From Callipepla californica brunnescens (lineage: Eukaryota > Chordata > Aves > Galliformes > Odontophoridae), in contig JALIRH010000004.1 of the NCBI GenBank assembly GCA_023055505.1, forward strand, positions 9,047,368 through 9,111,367: a stretch of DNA of 64,000 nucleotides, written 5' to 3'. Shown piece by piece: positions 26,502 through 40,800 of the stretch. The translations under genes and the position numbers were made by a program. Position 1 is the first letter of the stretch; each line of letters starts with the position of its first letter. The notes under the pieces are model-generated. The model did no database searches, was not told the DNA's origin, and was given only the letters and a program-made list of their open reading frames with translations.

Positions 26502-29098
26502 TATGTAATAATGGGAAGTTCCTGCTTGTTTAAAAAACAACACGAAAGCCATGAAAGCATGCTCAAGCTCCAAGCCTATTCTGCTTCCTTGTCTGAGCTG
26601 CTTGTTTGAAGATACATTCTCAGACACAGGTGCTCTCTCCATACTGAAAAAACTGCTTCCAGCAGAAGCCTTTTATTGATGCAAGCATTGGGGAATCCTT
26701 TCTGATTCTTTGGCCCATGAATCCCAATGCATTCTGAGAGGTGAAAGCTGAATGTGGCCACATACTGCTGTAAAAGCAAACCACAGATGCTTCTCTGTGT
26801 TTTGGGAGGTAATGGAAGAAGATCAGATGATGATACGGGTCTAGGGACACCAGGCTATCAATCCATTCTGCCAGTGAGTTAGAGGCAGCCACGTTTAGTC
26901 ATTAACCAAAGCAGGAGCCTTCATTTTTCAACGTGGTCATAACTGGATAACCTGGCTGATGAGATGATTTGTCATTTCACTGCCCCACGACAGGACAAGG
27001 TCAGGCTTCATTGCTTAGGAAAGCACATTAACTTTTATACTCACACAGATGCACACAAATGTATTTATGCATGCTTCGATTCTCGAAAAGGGTTTATGAT
27101 AACTGTTCAGAGTATCACACAGAGTCTAGTATAACGCCAGCCACACAAGTGTCAGAGTGACCGGCAGGGAACGCGAGCTTACAATTTACTGCTAGCTTAT
27201 ACAGCACTAGACGTTAGTAGAGTGGGATTTGGCAAGGAGACAGGGGATTTACTTCTAAACAAGACTACTGCCTACAGTCCAATATGTTTAACAGAGGAAA
27301 ATGGATTCCTCAAGAGAGACGTGCACTCTGCCTTGGAAATTCCACATATCCTTAAACCTGCAGAAGTGCTTGTCTGTCATGTTGACAGCCTCACCACGAG
27401 CCTCGCTCAGTTTATTATTCAGACATGTCATGAGGCATCCAGCAAAAGCCCAGAGGACTGATGTGAATGTTTTCATAGAAACTTCTGTCCCAATTGTGAA
27501 TCATATTTCTCTGGAATATTCATTTGAAAGAATAAATAACTTATTTTCAGTTGTACTTAAGTATTATTTGAGGCTTTCTGGATCAGACCTCTAAGTGTGA
27601 AGCCACGTAGTGAACAGAAACATCTACGTATGCAACCTGCCAGTGGTTACACTGCCCAGAGTACTTAAAAATAAAAATAAAAATTACAAATGTATGATTT
27701 CCCAGCAATTATGGTGATTATAAGAAGGTGATGATTCTTCAACCCAGTTGATTAGCAAGGAAGAAAAATTATGGAAGTCACAGAACAAAACTCATCATGA
27801 GAGTCTGCCAACAGAGAAAACTTCCATTTGCTAGTCAGAGCATACAACCTGCTCTCAGTTTCTCTGGGAACTTCTCTGACTATTATAAACCTGCCCGTCC
27901 CAGGCAGGCACTGTCTTCAGAGCCTTCTCAGCAGGATCTAGCATCTTTGAAGTGCCACTTCCACTAACAGTATAATCTTCTTAACTTGGGCTCCAGAAAG
28001 GCACAGATTCCTCTTTCCATTTATTAGAAATTTGCTCCTTTCAAATTAATATTGTCTGTTGAAATGAGTCAGAGATGCACAGGGAGAGAACTGTAAAACC
28101 TTCAATGTTTAGGCATCCATTTTTGCTGTGGCCATTTGTGCTGCAGGTTGTCTGGTATGTCAGTTCTCAGCGCAAAACGGAGGGTGACAGAAATCACTGT
28201 ATCATCGCTGAGAAGCATCCACACAGTGATTATGCAAACCCAGCTACTGCAGCACCTAACAGCAACCCTGGGCCCCCTGAAGAGGGGAGATCTGTGTCTG
28301 TCTGTGGCTACAAAGAAGCAACCACGCAGACACAATGCAAATGACCTCCCCCAGCCAATCTTACTGGGAGGAGCTGCATTTCTGAGATACAAGCAGGTCA
28401 GCAGCTGTGCACAAACTGTGCGCTCAGGCTCATCACAACAACTGATTTCAGTATAAATTAAGTTAGCTAAACTTGCCGAAAATTAAGTGGAAACTGGTCT
28501 GATTTAAAACGCCACCTGAATGAGCAGGTTAAGCCACGCTTTATGGTAAAATCATCCGACGGAGTTAGTAAATATCAACTGCAGACACATCAAGCAAATT
28601 TGTCCCTACTGGAAAGGAAATTAAAGGCAGCAATGACTCAAATGCCCAGAAGGGACTCAGTCAAAGTTGCCAAAAGCCAGCAGGTTTCCAAAAACTGAAG
28701 GAAACCATAAAATGAGTTGGCTCTATTGTTATCTGTCCCAAGTTTCTTCAGGGACTCATTTCGAAATAGTGTTTGTAATTCTCAGTTATTAGCAAGTGCC
28801 CCAAAGAATGATGGAAATTAAAAAGCTTCTCCATGGTGGTTTTGGTTTTCCTGATTAAAACATTCCCTGTGAATGAATTCTCTTCCAAAGATAATGTTCT
28901 CCATGAAATGTCTGCCTCTGACTGGTACACAGTCTCACAAACAGCCAAGAATTTTAAAACGTGCCAGCATTTTACACAATGCCTTTACAGCTTTACAACA
29001 TTGGTTACTTCACAGTAAGTAAAAGTGTCAAGAAATAAGATGCTTTTAGTATGTGCTTTTATGTTACAGGTAATTCCTGGTGGAAATGACTGTACTCA

Positions 29099-29296
<198 letters not shown>

Positions 29297-32200
29297 TCAC
29301 ACACAGCTATGGACAAACATTTTTTACATTTGGTCAAGGAGAACGCTTCTGGAAACACATGAAGATAATCAGAATTTTAAAAGAAAAAATGATTAATATT
29401 TTTAACAGCGTTCCTCTGCATATTTCACGCAAGCCAATGATTTGTAACAAATCAGGGTTTCACTGATTTATTGCATGCAGTGTTCAACAATCTACTGACT
29501 GAGAATCTAAAAGCCAAAAATGCCTCATAAGGCCAGGAAGGGGAAGAAGAGAATTATCAGGTACAAGCCCTCATGGCAGCTCTTTAAAGCTAATGTGGAA
29601 GGCTCACATTTCTTAACCAAGCTGACAGTTCCTTTATAAAACAGCTTTGGCAAAGCTGTCCTCATGTACTGCCTCATGTTCTGCCTTGGACACCCGGGAC
29701 CCAGACAGATGTCAACAAGCTAGAGGGAGCTCAGAATAAAAAAGGTGAATAGTTTATATTATGAGAAAATATCAAAAGAACTACATGTGTGCAGCCTAAA
29801 TAAAGGGCTTCAGCTCTTGCTGCTGAACAGCAGTGATTTGCAGGAGCAGCTGTTCCCCCCCAACTCCCATGTGAAGAATGAGACACTGAGCGAATAAATG
29901 CGGCACAGTGGGGACCCAGGAGTGAGAGAGGAGACCCCAGTCCTCATACAGCACTCCTGGAAATCAAGGAGAGAAAAGTGAAATCTTCTGGAAGGAGAAG
30001 ACCTGCCACGGATGGACCACCTTGTTGTTGTTAAGTGGATGTAATGAAAGGAAGCAAAATAGAAGAAAACTAAGCATAAATCTCTGTACATGCTGCCTAA
30101 CAGAGCCTAACAGTTTCCTAAGGAAGCTGTGCAACACCTTCAGCTGAACCATTTAAAAATAAACCAGATGTAATTTGGACAAAGCCAAAGACTTCTGTCA
30201 ATGACAGGACTGTCTGAAACCTCCAAGGACTTCTTCCATCTCCATTGCTATTTGTTTGAGAGACATCACCAGAAACTGGCAAAGAAGAGCTTTTTACAGA
30301 TTTGGTGAGTGCTTCTGTGTCCCTTCTTCCCAGCACAGCAGACTGGGCTGAACAGTGTGTGCAGTATAATCTCCATCTCCTGCTGCTTTGCTTTACAACC
30401 AACTAGCTTTACTACTAGTATTAATCCAACTCTTCAAATTTGAGAGGACAGTAAAAAACATTAATCCATACTTCCTTTTCTGTACTTCAAGCAATGTAAT
30501 CTCAGAGGAAATCTGTGAAAATGAAGGAGGAGAATCGTTTTATAAACTTGGGAGCTTAATAATTTCTGTTTTCAAAGTTTTCCAAGGGATGGAATAGTTG
30601 ATGGGGTCCATGAAAAATAAAGTAGTAAAAATAGTCAAATGGTTTAATAATAACAGCATCAGCCTTCAAGTTGCAAAAGTGGGACCAGAGCTCCTGATTC
30701 ATCTGCAGCTACCGTGCTCCAGCCATATGTTGTATCCAGCCAGCAAAAACAGAAAGTGCTTTCCTTTCAGAAATGCAGCAGAGAACGCAGCAAGGGACAG
30801 ACAATAAGATTGTCTTGACAGCTAGATAAGTAGGATGAGAGCAAAACAAGGCAGACAAGATGAATTTCTAAACTTTGGGGAATTTTAACTATAGTTTCTG
30901 CATTTTTAACAAAATAAAAAGCAAGTTATGAAAATATGTCAATATTGACAATTTTGCATTTAAGCGAGCAATGAGAAAAACCTTGACTTAAAAATCACAT
31001 TTGAAATATCTAGGTTACCTTCACTCCTGGAAGAGATGGGTACTCACCAGACTTGACAACAGGAAGATAACCATTTAATCTACCTTACTCTTTTCCAGCA
31101 AGATACTGAAACAGGCAGAAGAAAGCTGATGTGCAGTAGCCATGGGTGTTCACATTTTCAAGTTCCAGCCCTGACTTTCCAAATCCTGGCTAACAGACAC
31201 TCCAGTAACTAGGTTTGCTATATAATTCATTCTTTCTCTCACACCAGAGACAGATTTGGCTAAACATCCTGCATGGCTGACCCAAATGTGGCAGAGAATC
31301 AATCCTAAAATTCTCCTTCACAGCTCCTTCTCTAACTGTGCCCAGCAGAAGCTGGACACAGCAGTGCATCCTGCTCCCAAAAATCAAACTGAAAGCTTCT
31401 TTTCTCTTCTGCGAGGAATTTCATGAAGATGATGGTGGCTACAGGCATACAGAAAAGCCTCTACACTTGTTTCAAATGCACAGTTTTGGAAAATTACAGA
31501 CCCAGCACTTCTGTCACCCACAGCAGGAACTGCAAAGCAATTTATTTTCATCAGCATCATCTTATTAAAAACACTCAACAAAAATGCACTGACATGTTGT
31601 ACAGAAAATAAAACAAATTGAAAGACAGGAAGCATTTACAAGGTTATTCATTTCTGCTTGCCACCCAGAAGCACCAGATACAATAATGGAAGTGAACAGG
31701 GGAGAGCATCTGAAAAAGATTTGTGCCTATGACAAGTCAAGGGACATAGAGAAGCACAGCGACGATGTATCCTGATCTGACAGAGCCCTAACTTGACAGG
31801 AGTGTGAAGGACGACAAACACGTTCCCCAGTGGTCAAGTGCAAGAAATAAATGCTGCAGGGATGGTTCCACAAGCACGATATGGTTATGTTGCATCTAGC
31901 ATTTCTGAGCTCAAATTTGCAGCTGGTCACCCGCCAACCCTATTCCCTACAGTATGATGGGTTTTTTTTTAGGATAGCCCCCAACTAGGATATTTTTGAT
32001 TAAACAAGGGCATCATTCAGCACCTGACTCCATCTCTGCGGAAGCCAATGTGGCACACTACATGGTGCAGCAGCAGTACGCATTTTCCAAACAGGCCAGA
32101 GAAAGGGGTTTAAGTAGTTCCAAATGCTGCACCAGTTCTACCACCACATAGCTATGCAATCCCCATTAAATGCTATGCATACTTATCTGTACCTCTATAT

Positions 32201-34191
32201 GTGTAACTCCATAAAAGAACATACACATTCTGAAAGGCTTTCTACTTTTTCAAGTAGAAAAAAGCTAATGAAAGGAAGAACAGTATGCCTACATTAGACT
32301 GATAGCAACGTCCTACTGTAAAAAATGTAAAAGAACCCTGCTCTGTGATAGCCATTGAGAAGAAAGCTCAAGGAAAGGAAAGGCTGGTGGCACATACCCC
32401 TCCTGCAGGATAATACTGAGAGGGGTACAGTAGGACAAAAGACACAATGTAAGATCACTTAGCTCTCACCTCTTGGATGCTCAGGGCACACACCAGCTTT
32501 GCTAATCCTTGTATTACACATGGGACAAGCTCGTGAGTAGTAATCTCCTAAGTAAAGTGACTTGCCCAGGGTTACAAAGTCACCAAAGCCCAGAGCTGGG
32601 CTTAGTCCCTGTGGTCTCTTGTCCCTTCTGCATCATGTTGTCCCCACCCCCTTCCCCTCTGCTTGCTAGGACCCTGGAAAATCAAGAAACCGAAAGCCTT
32701 CTGCAACTTGTCATGAAGCAAGTGCGTATGATGTTAAAAATAAATTACTGATTAAGGAATTTCTTCATTAGATACATTCATTAAGAGGCTGCAAAAGTTT
32801 TCTGCAGGTCACAGCTTGCTTCCATAAAGACAACAAGGTTCAAGTCTTGCACGATATTCCTTCACACCCCTAGTACAAGTCAAGACATACAAAAAAATCT
32901 CTGACAAAATTTCAAAGCTTCAATGAGATGAGACTTTCATCTTTCAAGACAAAGGAGCTCCATGTTTAATACAAGAATGATTTCTTCTATTGGAGAGAAG
33001 CAGAGAGACTGGGTGCAGAAACATTTTGACTATTCCCTTTGTCATTTTTTCCATCTGTCTACCAGTATCACTGCTTCCCCAGTAAAAGCCAACAAGTTCC
33101 TAACCTCAAATGATCTAGCACATATCATATTAGAAACAGACGTGCAGCTTAGAAAAGGATAACCTTCCTTACTTCTTGTTTCACTGCAATGAGCCTACAC
33201 TCCTTTGTTTCTTTGTTTCACTTTATTTACTCTTCATTCACTCTTTTAGCCAAAAAAAAATAATAACAGAAACCAAACAGGATAGGAAAGGAGGGACGAT
33301 TTCTGTATGTGAAGGAGATAGAGTAAGCCAAGATGAATATGCAGAAAATGGCCTTTGACCACCCTTGCGCCCCTCAGATTGTGACTATATTAGGAACCAG
33401 CAGACTCCTTGTGACTGACAATGGCTTGTTCTGTAGCTTGGGCTGGAAACATAACAAAAAAGCACTACACCTCTCCTCCTCATTGCCCCAAATTGCCTGT
33501 ATGCTGCAGATGACAAGATATGACAGTGCACAGCCCATCAGTGACACATCATGTCTGCACCTGACACACTATCTTTCAAGTTATCTTAGTCTTTTCCAAA
33601 TCCTGTGTGTCAGTAGGTCTCCTATAAACACAGCGGATGGTCTATTTTCCCCTGGGAACGATCAGTAAATGTTTGATAATCAACAACAAATTTAAAAGTA
33701 ATTTGACAAAACAAACATAATCCATCATACTTTCGTTATATGTAACTATGCTACCAACCTGTTCGGGCGGTGAGGATTTGTGATGCCATTACCAGTAGTT
33801 AAAAGATCAAAAGCTGTGGCTTTTGTTCTGAAACACAGCAAAAAACTTGCAACATTTTGGCTTTCAGCTAAAAAAATCAGCACAATTTTCCTCCTTCTCT
33901 CCTTAATAAACTATGATGTTGAATTTAATCTCTAATGTCTTTCGTTGTCCTAGAGTCAGCTCAAACACCACAAGGCTAAAACAGAATTCTGCCTCATCAC
34001 TCTGTCCCACTTCTTCCTTTATCCCTAGAGGAAACACTGCTTGTTTGATTACGATTCAGGCTTGTATTGTGGGTGTTAACTTTGACTCAGGCCCTCTTCA
34101 AGTCCCTGCAACTTGGTTGTATTAACATCTTACAGATGTTTTCTTTATTAAGATCTAAGATAATGATCTTTCTATTGTAGAATCATAGAAG

Positions 34192-34320
34192 AGCTGATCT
34201 GAAAATAATGCCTTCTGTTTTATGATGATGGTCCACAACATCAGAGGCAAATGTTGGTGGTATGACAATACAAGTTAAACCTTCCTGATGCTACTCTGTT
34301 ACATTTTGTTGCCATTTGTT
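34192..34320 (+). mobile_element. Mariner 5-prime fragment nested in CR1
   Basis: GAGCTGATCTGAAAATAATGCC, GTCCACAACATCAGAGGC, GTTGGTGGTATGACAATAC and TTAAACCTTCCTG follow the first about 130 bp of the copy at 25935 in the same order, with many substitutions. The right part of the element is missing. The terminal repeat abuts the CR1 tail. Confidence 0.7.
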
Positions 34321-34346
34321 GATCTTTTGTTTTCGGACAAAAGATC
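34321..34346. other. Short perfect hairpin at mariner/CR1 junction
   Basis: GATCTTTTGT and ACAAAAGATC form a perfect 10-bp stem with the 6-nt loop TTTCGG. It sits exactly where mariner similarity ends and CR1 similarity resumes. It may mark the deletion or repair joint. Confidence 0.5.
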
Positions 34347-36138
34347 CGAATCCCATCACTAAACCCTCAGTGAAGCATGCCCCTCAGTGCCTTGCTCACA
34401 CCTCTGGATCGCCCAATCCAGCTTTGGGAATGCCACGTTTCCCTGGAAAGGCCATCCCAACATTTGACCACCTTCTCCATGAAGAAATTCTTCCTAATAT
34501 TCAATCTAAACTTCCTCTGGCACAATTTGAGGCCATAAGTGGCTACAAAATCTTGTCTAATTTTAGCTAGACAAGTTCTATCTTGATTAATTTTTCATCA
34601 TCTCTTTCATCTTGATATATTCTTGCCTCACTGTTAGCAATTCAGAGTAGGTATCAGATAATCTCTGCACTACCATGTACTCAGCTTTTCATTTTGACCA
34701 CTCCTTCCATGTCTCCACTATCTCCTCCTTTTTTATACTCTACCTAATCCAGGCTAGCTGCCTTCACTTCCAGGTCCCTCCTGCCCTCTCCCTGTAATCA
34801 GTTTAAGTTCTCTTCCTCGGCCTTTTGAGGTTGACCTCTGCCTCTGACCAGCCTCCACAGTCAGCTTCCACCATCCGTTTGTTAAATTTCCAGGCAAACA
34901 ATTCTGTGCTTTTACAACACTGTCTACACTTAGAAGGACGTTGCTGTTACTAACCACAGAGCTATGTCTTCAGCCCTTTCCCGAAGACAGTTCTTTGCCA
35001 TGAAGCTTGACAACAGCTTGGGCTTCCCCCTGGTAAGGCTTCCAGCCTGTTTTGTGTTTGGGATTACAAACTGACCAGTGTGGAGATTCTCTTTTTATCC
35101 CCTTCCTATCCACTGCCAACACGGTAAGGCCATTTTCATGGTCAGACTGCTGTTGTGCTATCACATTACAAAGGAATCTCTTAAAACAGATGCAGAAATA
35201 GTTTTGGTGACAATCCCTCCTTCCCATCTGGTGCTCTACGCTACATTTTATGAAGGGGTGTCTTCCCCAGGCTCTGGGGAGCTTTGAGGACTAGCTCACA
35301 GACCTCCTGTTGAGGCAAAATGCTATCTCTAAAGCAGGAGTTTAAAAAATAAACAGGCTGGCTCTGAGCAATACCTGATAAAACAAAGAAAGACCATCTG
35401 GCACAGAAAACACCAGGACCACGCGTTACCAGATATCTGTGGCAGAATAATAACAACAAACATCCTAGTTATGATTTGTGGAAGCTGGCTGTAAACCATT
35501 AGCAAGAATGGTGTGAAATACTAAAATTGCTGCCAGATGGGATAGCCCACAGCAGCCCATCACTATGCATCCTTGTGTGGGAATGCAGATCCTATTTTCT
35601 TAGCCTTAGAGATGAAGAAAATGTATCACACATTCACAGCTACACAAATTAGAACCTCTAGGGCAACACAAATATTTATTACTATGAAAGCATTAAATGG
35701 GTAGAGCTCTTTCAAGGAAGGCTTATATGGAAACACAAGGTATTTCAGGTAAGTGCTACAAATGCCAAATAATGAAAGCCTTGTGCTCTAGGGATGGTAG
35801 TCAATTCACACACCTTCTCGTTTTGGTCAGCAATAGATGGTTATTAGTTTAGAAGAGCATGTATTAGCTGCCTGTTAGGAAGAAGTTAATAATTATTTTT
35901 TATTGTGGTACAATATTTACACATATGATGTACAACCTCAGTTAAAACTACGTATGTAGGTTGATCTGAATTTAGACACCACTGGGTAATGTTCTAGGGC
36001 TTTTACTAAGCCAAAAGTTAGCCTGGGTATTTATGTGGCACTGGCTAGCTTTTAAGGTGTGTGATGTCAGAAGTGCACTCCAGCAAGATTCACAACCCAA
36101 ATGCACCATAAGACAATGAAAATCAGTAGAATCCCTGC

Positions 36139-36158
36139 CTTTTTTTTTTTTTTTTAAT
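36139..36158. repeat. Poly-T tract
   Basis: About 18 consecutive T. Read on the minus strand it is a poly-A run, and no retroposed gene was recognised next to it. Confidence 0.8.
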
Positions 36159-37183
36159 GCCCAAGAGTTTACTGCTTTGTGGTATAATGACTATGGGTAA
36201 GAAACTATATGAAATAACTACATCCGGTGAAATGCTCAGCTACTCTTTTCATTTCGTGTTATAGTTGATTATTAAATGAAAATGATGAAAATAACACTTA
36301 GACTAGAGAATGTGGCATGGACTAAGACAATTTGGAGTTGATACAGATATCTAAGCAATTATTGAAGCCAGGGACATAAGTCAGCAGGAATCTCCTTTAA
36401 AAAACAGGAACATCTTCAGTTCTTTCCTGTCCTCATATTTATTGGTGCTCATATATGTAAAAACTTCTTCAGCCATTTCACAAAAGTTTAGCCCAAAAAT
36501 CAGACACAGACCAAAGGGACTACACCACAAATGACATGTGCTAGGCATCATCACCCATCCTGATGAAGTCTGACTCACCTCACTGTAGCCCAAAATCCCC
36601 TGGAGATGATTCACGAGAAACTACCTACTCCTTTCAGCTAAGAGCTACAAAACTCATCACATTTCACAGCTTGTGAATAAGCAAGAGATCTGTCTAGAAT
36701 GAAACTGACACAGAACAGTCTTCAGAAAAGAAAAAGCCCTAGCAACTCCTCTCCCATGACACCACTGTGTAAAGTGTTCTCTCGGCTGTATATATGTAAC
36801 GACATATGTGTAGCAGGGAAAGAGTTAAAAGCTGCCTAGCTCTGACTGACATGTTGTAATTCCTTGACAGCATTTTCACTGCACTGTTGTCTATTGATTA
36901 AATAATCTCTATCAGATATTAAGTCCCTTGTTATTGGCGCAGCCTATAAATTATTCAGGAGTTATATAAATTCTTATGGCGGGCATGAATTTTTAAACCC
37001 TAATTTGGCACTAGGCCAGGAACTAATTTTTTGGTTTTTTTTTAATAATATTTTTCCTCACCTGCAAGAAAATGTGCATGAAATAGAATGCTTTTTCCAA
37101 AATAAAACAACAAGTTTAACTACAATCTGCTTGTTTGAGTGGAGATTCTGACTGATAATCCTGTTTGGACATGAAGAGGAAAA

Positions 37184-37211
37184 CGCTCTGAAGTGGGCGC
37201 TCTGAAGTGGG
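37184..37211 (+). repeat. Perfect 14-bp tandem duplication
   Basis: Two adjacent identical copies of CGCTCTGAAGTGGG (37184-37197 and 37198-37211). Confidence 0.8.
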
Positions 37212-37739
37212 GAAAACTGGCGGGAAGAGCTAATGCTGTTGTGCCCAGTACATATTTATGGGGGATGAAAGGTGTTTGAGCACTGCTGTCGTGGTGTGTA
37301 GCCACATGTGCCAAGGCATGGCAGCATCTCCTGCCAGGGCTCAAGAGATGGCAGAGAGCGGGCCAGAGCGATCCTCCTCACAGGGTGGCAGAGCTGAGAC
37401 AACACTCGCCACCTCACTGCCACAAGCCTGACAGAGGCCGCACACTTCTGGGTTTTACTTCTGAGAGCTAAATGGCCCTTCCTTTAACAACCAAAGCGCA
37501 GGTACACACAGAGTTACCTGCTGAGGCCTGAAAGAGAATTCTGGCAACTCAGTATGGATGTGGAGTTGCATCTTCACTTTCACTCCTGTCAGAGAACTGC
37601 AGCACTCTGGGCCTGTTTCCTCCCAAGCCACGGGAGGTACACAAACACACACTGTCGGGAAACGAGGAGAAAACACGGCCAGATTTTTGTGCAGAGATTT
37701 CTAAGGCCATGTAGTGCAAGCTGCAGCACTAACCACCAA

Positions 37740-37890
37740 CCTCACTCCTGTGCAGGCCCAGCTCCGTGCACAGCTGGCATCCCTCCGCACCCGCTCCCCT
37801 GGGGCTCTCCTCAGGGCCGGGCCCACCTGCGACGCACAGCCCTACACACGCTGGCTCTGCTCCTAATGCTGACTGCCTTGCCGCCAGCCA
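37740..37890. other. GC-rich intronic stretch
   Basis: About 150 bp rich in C and G with several CpG, for example CCGCACCCGCTCCCCTGGGG and GCCGGGCCCACCTGCGACGC. Open on both strands, but I recognise no protein. It may be a regulatory patch or just local base composition. Confidence 0.3.
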
Positions 37891-40800
37891 CACGTACTTG
37901 CAGTTTGTGACAGGACTAAAACAGCTCAGCAGCAGAAGAGTCCGAAGTAGGGGGTTATGAATATTTCTCTTATTTCTCATCACAGCAGAGATTAAACATT
38001 ATTTTGCCTTCCAACCATGTTTTGTTTTCTTTCCCTGCATCCGCAGCATCCAACACCCCACACCAAGATCACCAAGAAGTGTACCTATCAAGAAACTGAT
38101 TTTCAGTGCTGGGCTCTTGCAGCCACCCCAGCGTTCTGAGCCCTCATTCTGCCTTTTTCTGTTTTCCCCATGGGTTGGTTGAATGCCAAAATTTCATGCT
38201 ACTGGTAACATAAGAACAAGCAGAACCTTTTTCTTCTGTTTTTTACATCCTCTGTCACCTTACAATTAGCTTTCAAGAAAAAAGGAACAGAATTTCAGGT
38301 AAACCCTGCAGGAAAGGACAGCAGCATGAACTCCTCTGCAGATACCACCAAAGCTGTTAGTCTTTGACACCTGCTGGCAGTCAGTCTTGTCTAAGCCAGG
38401 AATGTGAGCTGTGTGCAGGGAGGAGGACATTTTAATTTTGTTATCTGTCTCACTGGGAAGCACCTTCACCTCTGAAATCAGGAGGTGGCATGTTGTGTAC
38501 ATTGCAATGAGGCTTGGGCACCTGCCCAGAGCTAGCACTGTGCTGTTGAATGATGAAGGGGAACTGTTGTGCTTGGAAAAAGAGCTGATGAATGCATGGT
38601 GCATTTCAGAGAATGGGAGACAATGCCAATATTCTGATGTCCACTCTCAAAGCACTCTCTCTGCTTAGAACAATGAATAAGTTGGACACCAGAGAGATTA
38701 AAATAAATGTTCCCACAAAATTAAAAAAAAAGAGGTAAATATTTAAAAATGCATGGATATATAATTAAATGTGTATATAAATGTCTCTATGAACCTGTAA
38801 ATAGGAGTGTACAGGCATATATACAGACATATTGATAGAAAGGAAATTGAGAAATACAAGTACAAACAACTAAAAGAAAAAGGGCATGGAGCAGTGCAAT
38901 GACATCTTTATTCTGTCTTATTCCCACTCCCTGCCAAAACTCCCGTAATTTAAACTAAACAGATGACGAAATGAGATTGAACAGATAATGTCAGCCCTGT
39001 CAGGACTTCTCCAGAGTTAACTATAATACTCTGACATATCTGCTTCAGAAAGGGAAGGTCCTTCTCCTCTGGACTATATGACAGCATTTACATATCCATG
39101 CTAACAGCTCCTCCAACAGAGGGGTGATTTCTTTTATAAGATCAAAAGAAAAGCTGAGTTTACTGCCAAAAAATAAAACATAGGATTGCTTGCTAGAAAA
39201 AAATATGAGCCAGAAACCATATGACCAAAGGAACGTTTCCACCCCAACACACATTAAAGAATGTTTAAATCTCAATTTTGCTGTCACTTCAATTATTTCC
39301 TTAGTTCATTCATATTTCTCATCAATTCCTGACCATCTGAACTTGGTTAGTCATAATTACTGGCACACACTCAAATTGTGGTGGCTTATTTGATCATTCC
39401 CCATTAGGAATCAGCAAAAGAATTTCTTAAAGAACTCTAGGCTTACCCAATACCAGGCTGCTTTACCTCATTTTCACTCTTTAAAATGGGAAGTGTTATC
39501 CCCCTGACCATCCTTCCAGGCTGCTTTGTCTATTAACATTATTTGTTGTGAGAGAGGGAGGCACTGATTGCCTATAGCTATTTTTAAATTATCTGCCACT
39601 GTGGGGTCCCAGTTTTGCTTGAATGCTGTCAGTGCAATCACACAACAAATGTAAGATAGTCCAATGGTGTGCAATAATGGTATTTTAGCCAACATCATGT
39701 GTATCTGGGATGGTGTATTGGCACACATGGAGAGAGCTGCTGTGGAGTGCCATTTTCCCCTGTGTACATAGAACTGTAGTCCATGGCATTATGGTTAGGT
39801 ATGACAACTCAAAATGCAGAATACAGAGCTCAAAGTCTTAGGGATCATTACCATTTCCATCTTTCCAACCATCTTGATTAAAAAAAAAAAAAAATCAAAT
39901 GGAAAATTACTACTAGGTTATTACAGATATGCTAACAAAGTTATTATTTTTTAAAACTCATTTATAGTGTTAAACAAACTGCATAAAAAGAACTTGATTC
40001 ATGCATGCATTAGGAATCTACTCAACTAAAGCCTCTTTTCACAAATTAAATCATAAACCAAAAGTCAAACATGACTTGTGAAATTAACATTTATCGAGGA
40101 AACACTCCTTGGTGATGCATCGTGACTAGTCTTTGGCATCTGAAACATCACCCATAATTCACAAGCCTCTCTGAAACCATGCCACTGCCGTTACTGTTGA
40201 GATGGCAGGCATGATGGAAAGGTGCTGCCACAACCAGACAGCAATCCCTCTTTTGATGCTGCTGAGAACCAGAGGTCACTGTGTCTTATTTGGGAATGTA
40301 CGTGCATCCTCATTTCTCATCCCACACACATTTCACCCTAACACAGGAACTCTTTTCCTCTTCTTAGATTTATCCAAGGCTATGGCTGCTTCTAATTTTA
40401 AACAGGGAGGCTTGGCAGCCATTCTGCATCATGCCCTTTCTTTAAAATAGTGACTAATAAAAAATGAATTACAATTAGGAGTCATTGGCAGTTTCATGGA
40501 ATCAGTGTCTTTCAGCAGAGGGATTCGGTGCTTTTGTGGGTAGAGGCAGACAGCTCAGTCTCACAGAGCCAGGAGCTATGGCACAAAGATGATTTTGTGT
40601 GACTGGTAAAGCCTGCTTTGGAGCCCAACATATCTAGAATCCAGGAACTCCAGGCACAGGTTAAAGACATGGGATGCTTCCCTTTCAAGGTGATTTTCAG
40701 CAGGAAGATAGCGTATCTACCAGGAAATACAGACATTTTTTTTGAAGTCTTCATGTATGACTATTCCCACTGCTCTGAGCACTAGATATTCTTGGCTTGG

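Larger units (their letters stand above)
34179..34539 (-). mobile_element. CR1 LINE fragment, minus orientation, interrupted by mariner
   Basis: The plus strand starts TAGAATCATAGAA, the reverse complement of the CR1 octamer tail (ATTCTATG), then is interrupted at about 34192. It resumes by about 34350 with CCCTCAGTGAAGCATGCCCC and continues through GACCACCTTCTCCATGAAG, AAATTCTTCCTAATATTCAA and CTCTGGCACAATTTGAGGCC. This is the antisense order of the 3-prime region of a CR1 subfamily. It is 5-prime truncated at about 34539. Confidence 0.8.

Noticed and set aside
26620..26892. 90-codon minus-strand open frame after the mariner
   Set aside because: No recognisable domain, no splice or promoter context, and a length expected by chance in 64 kb.
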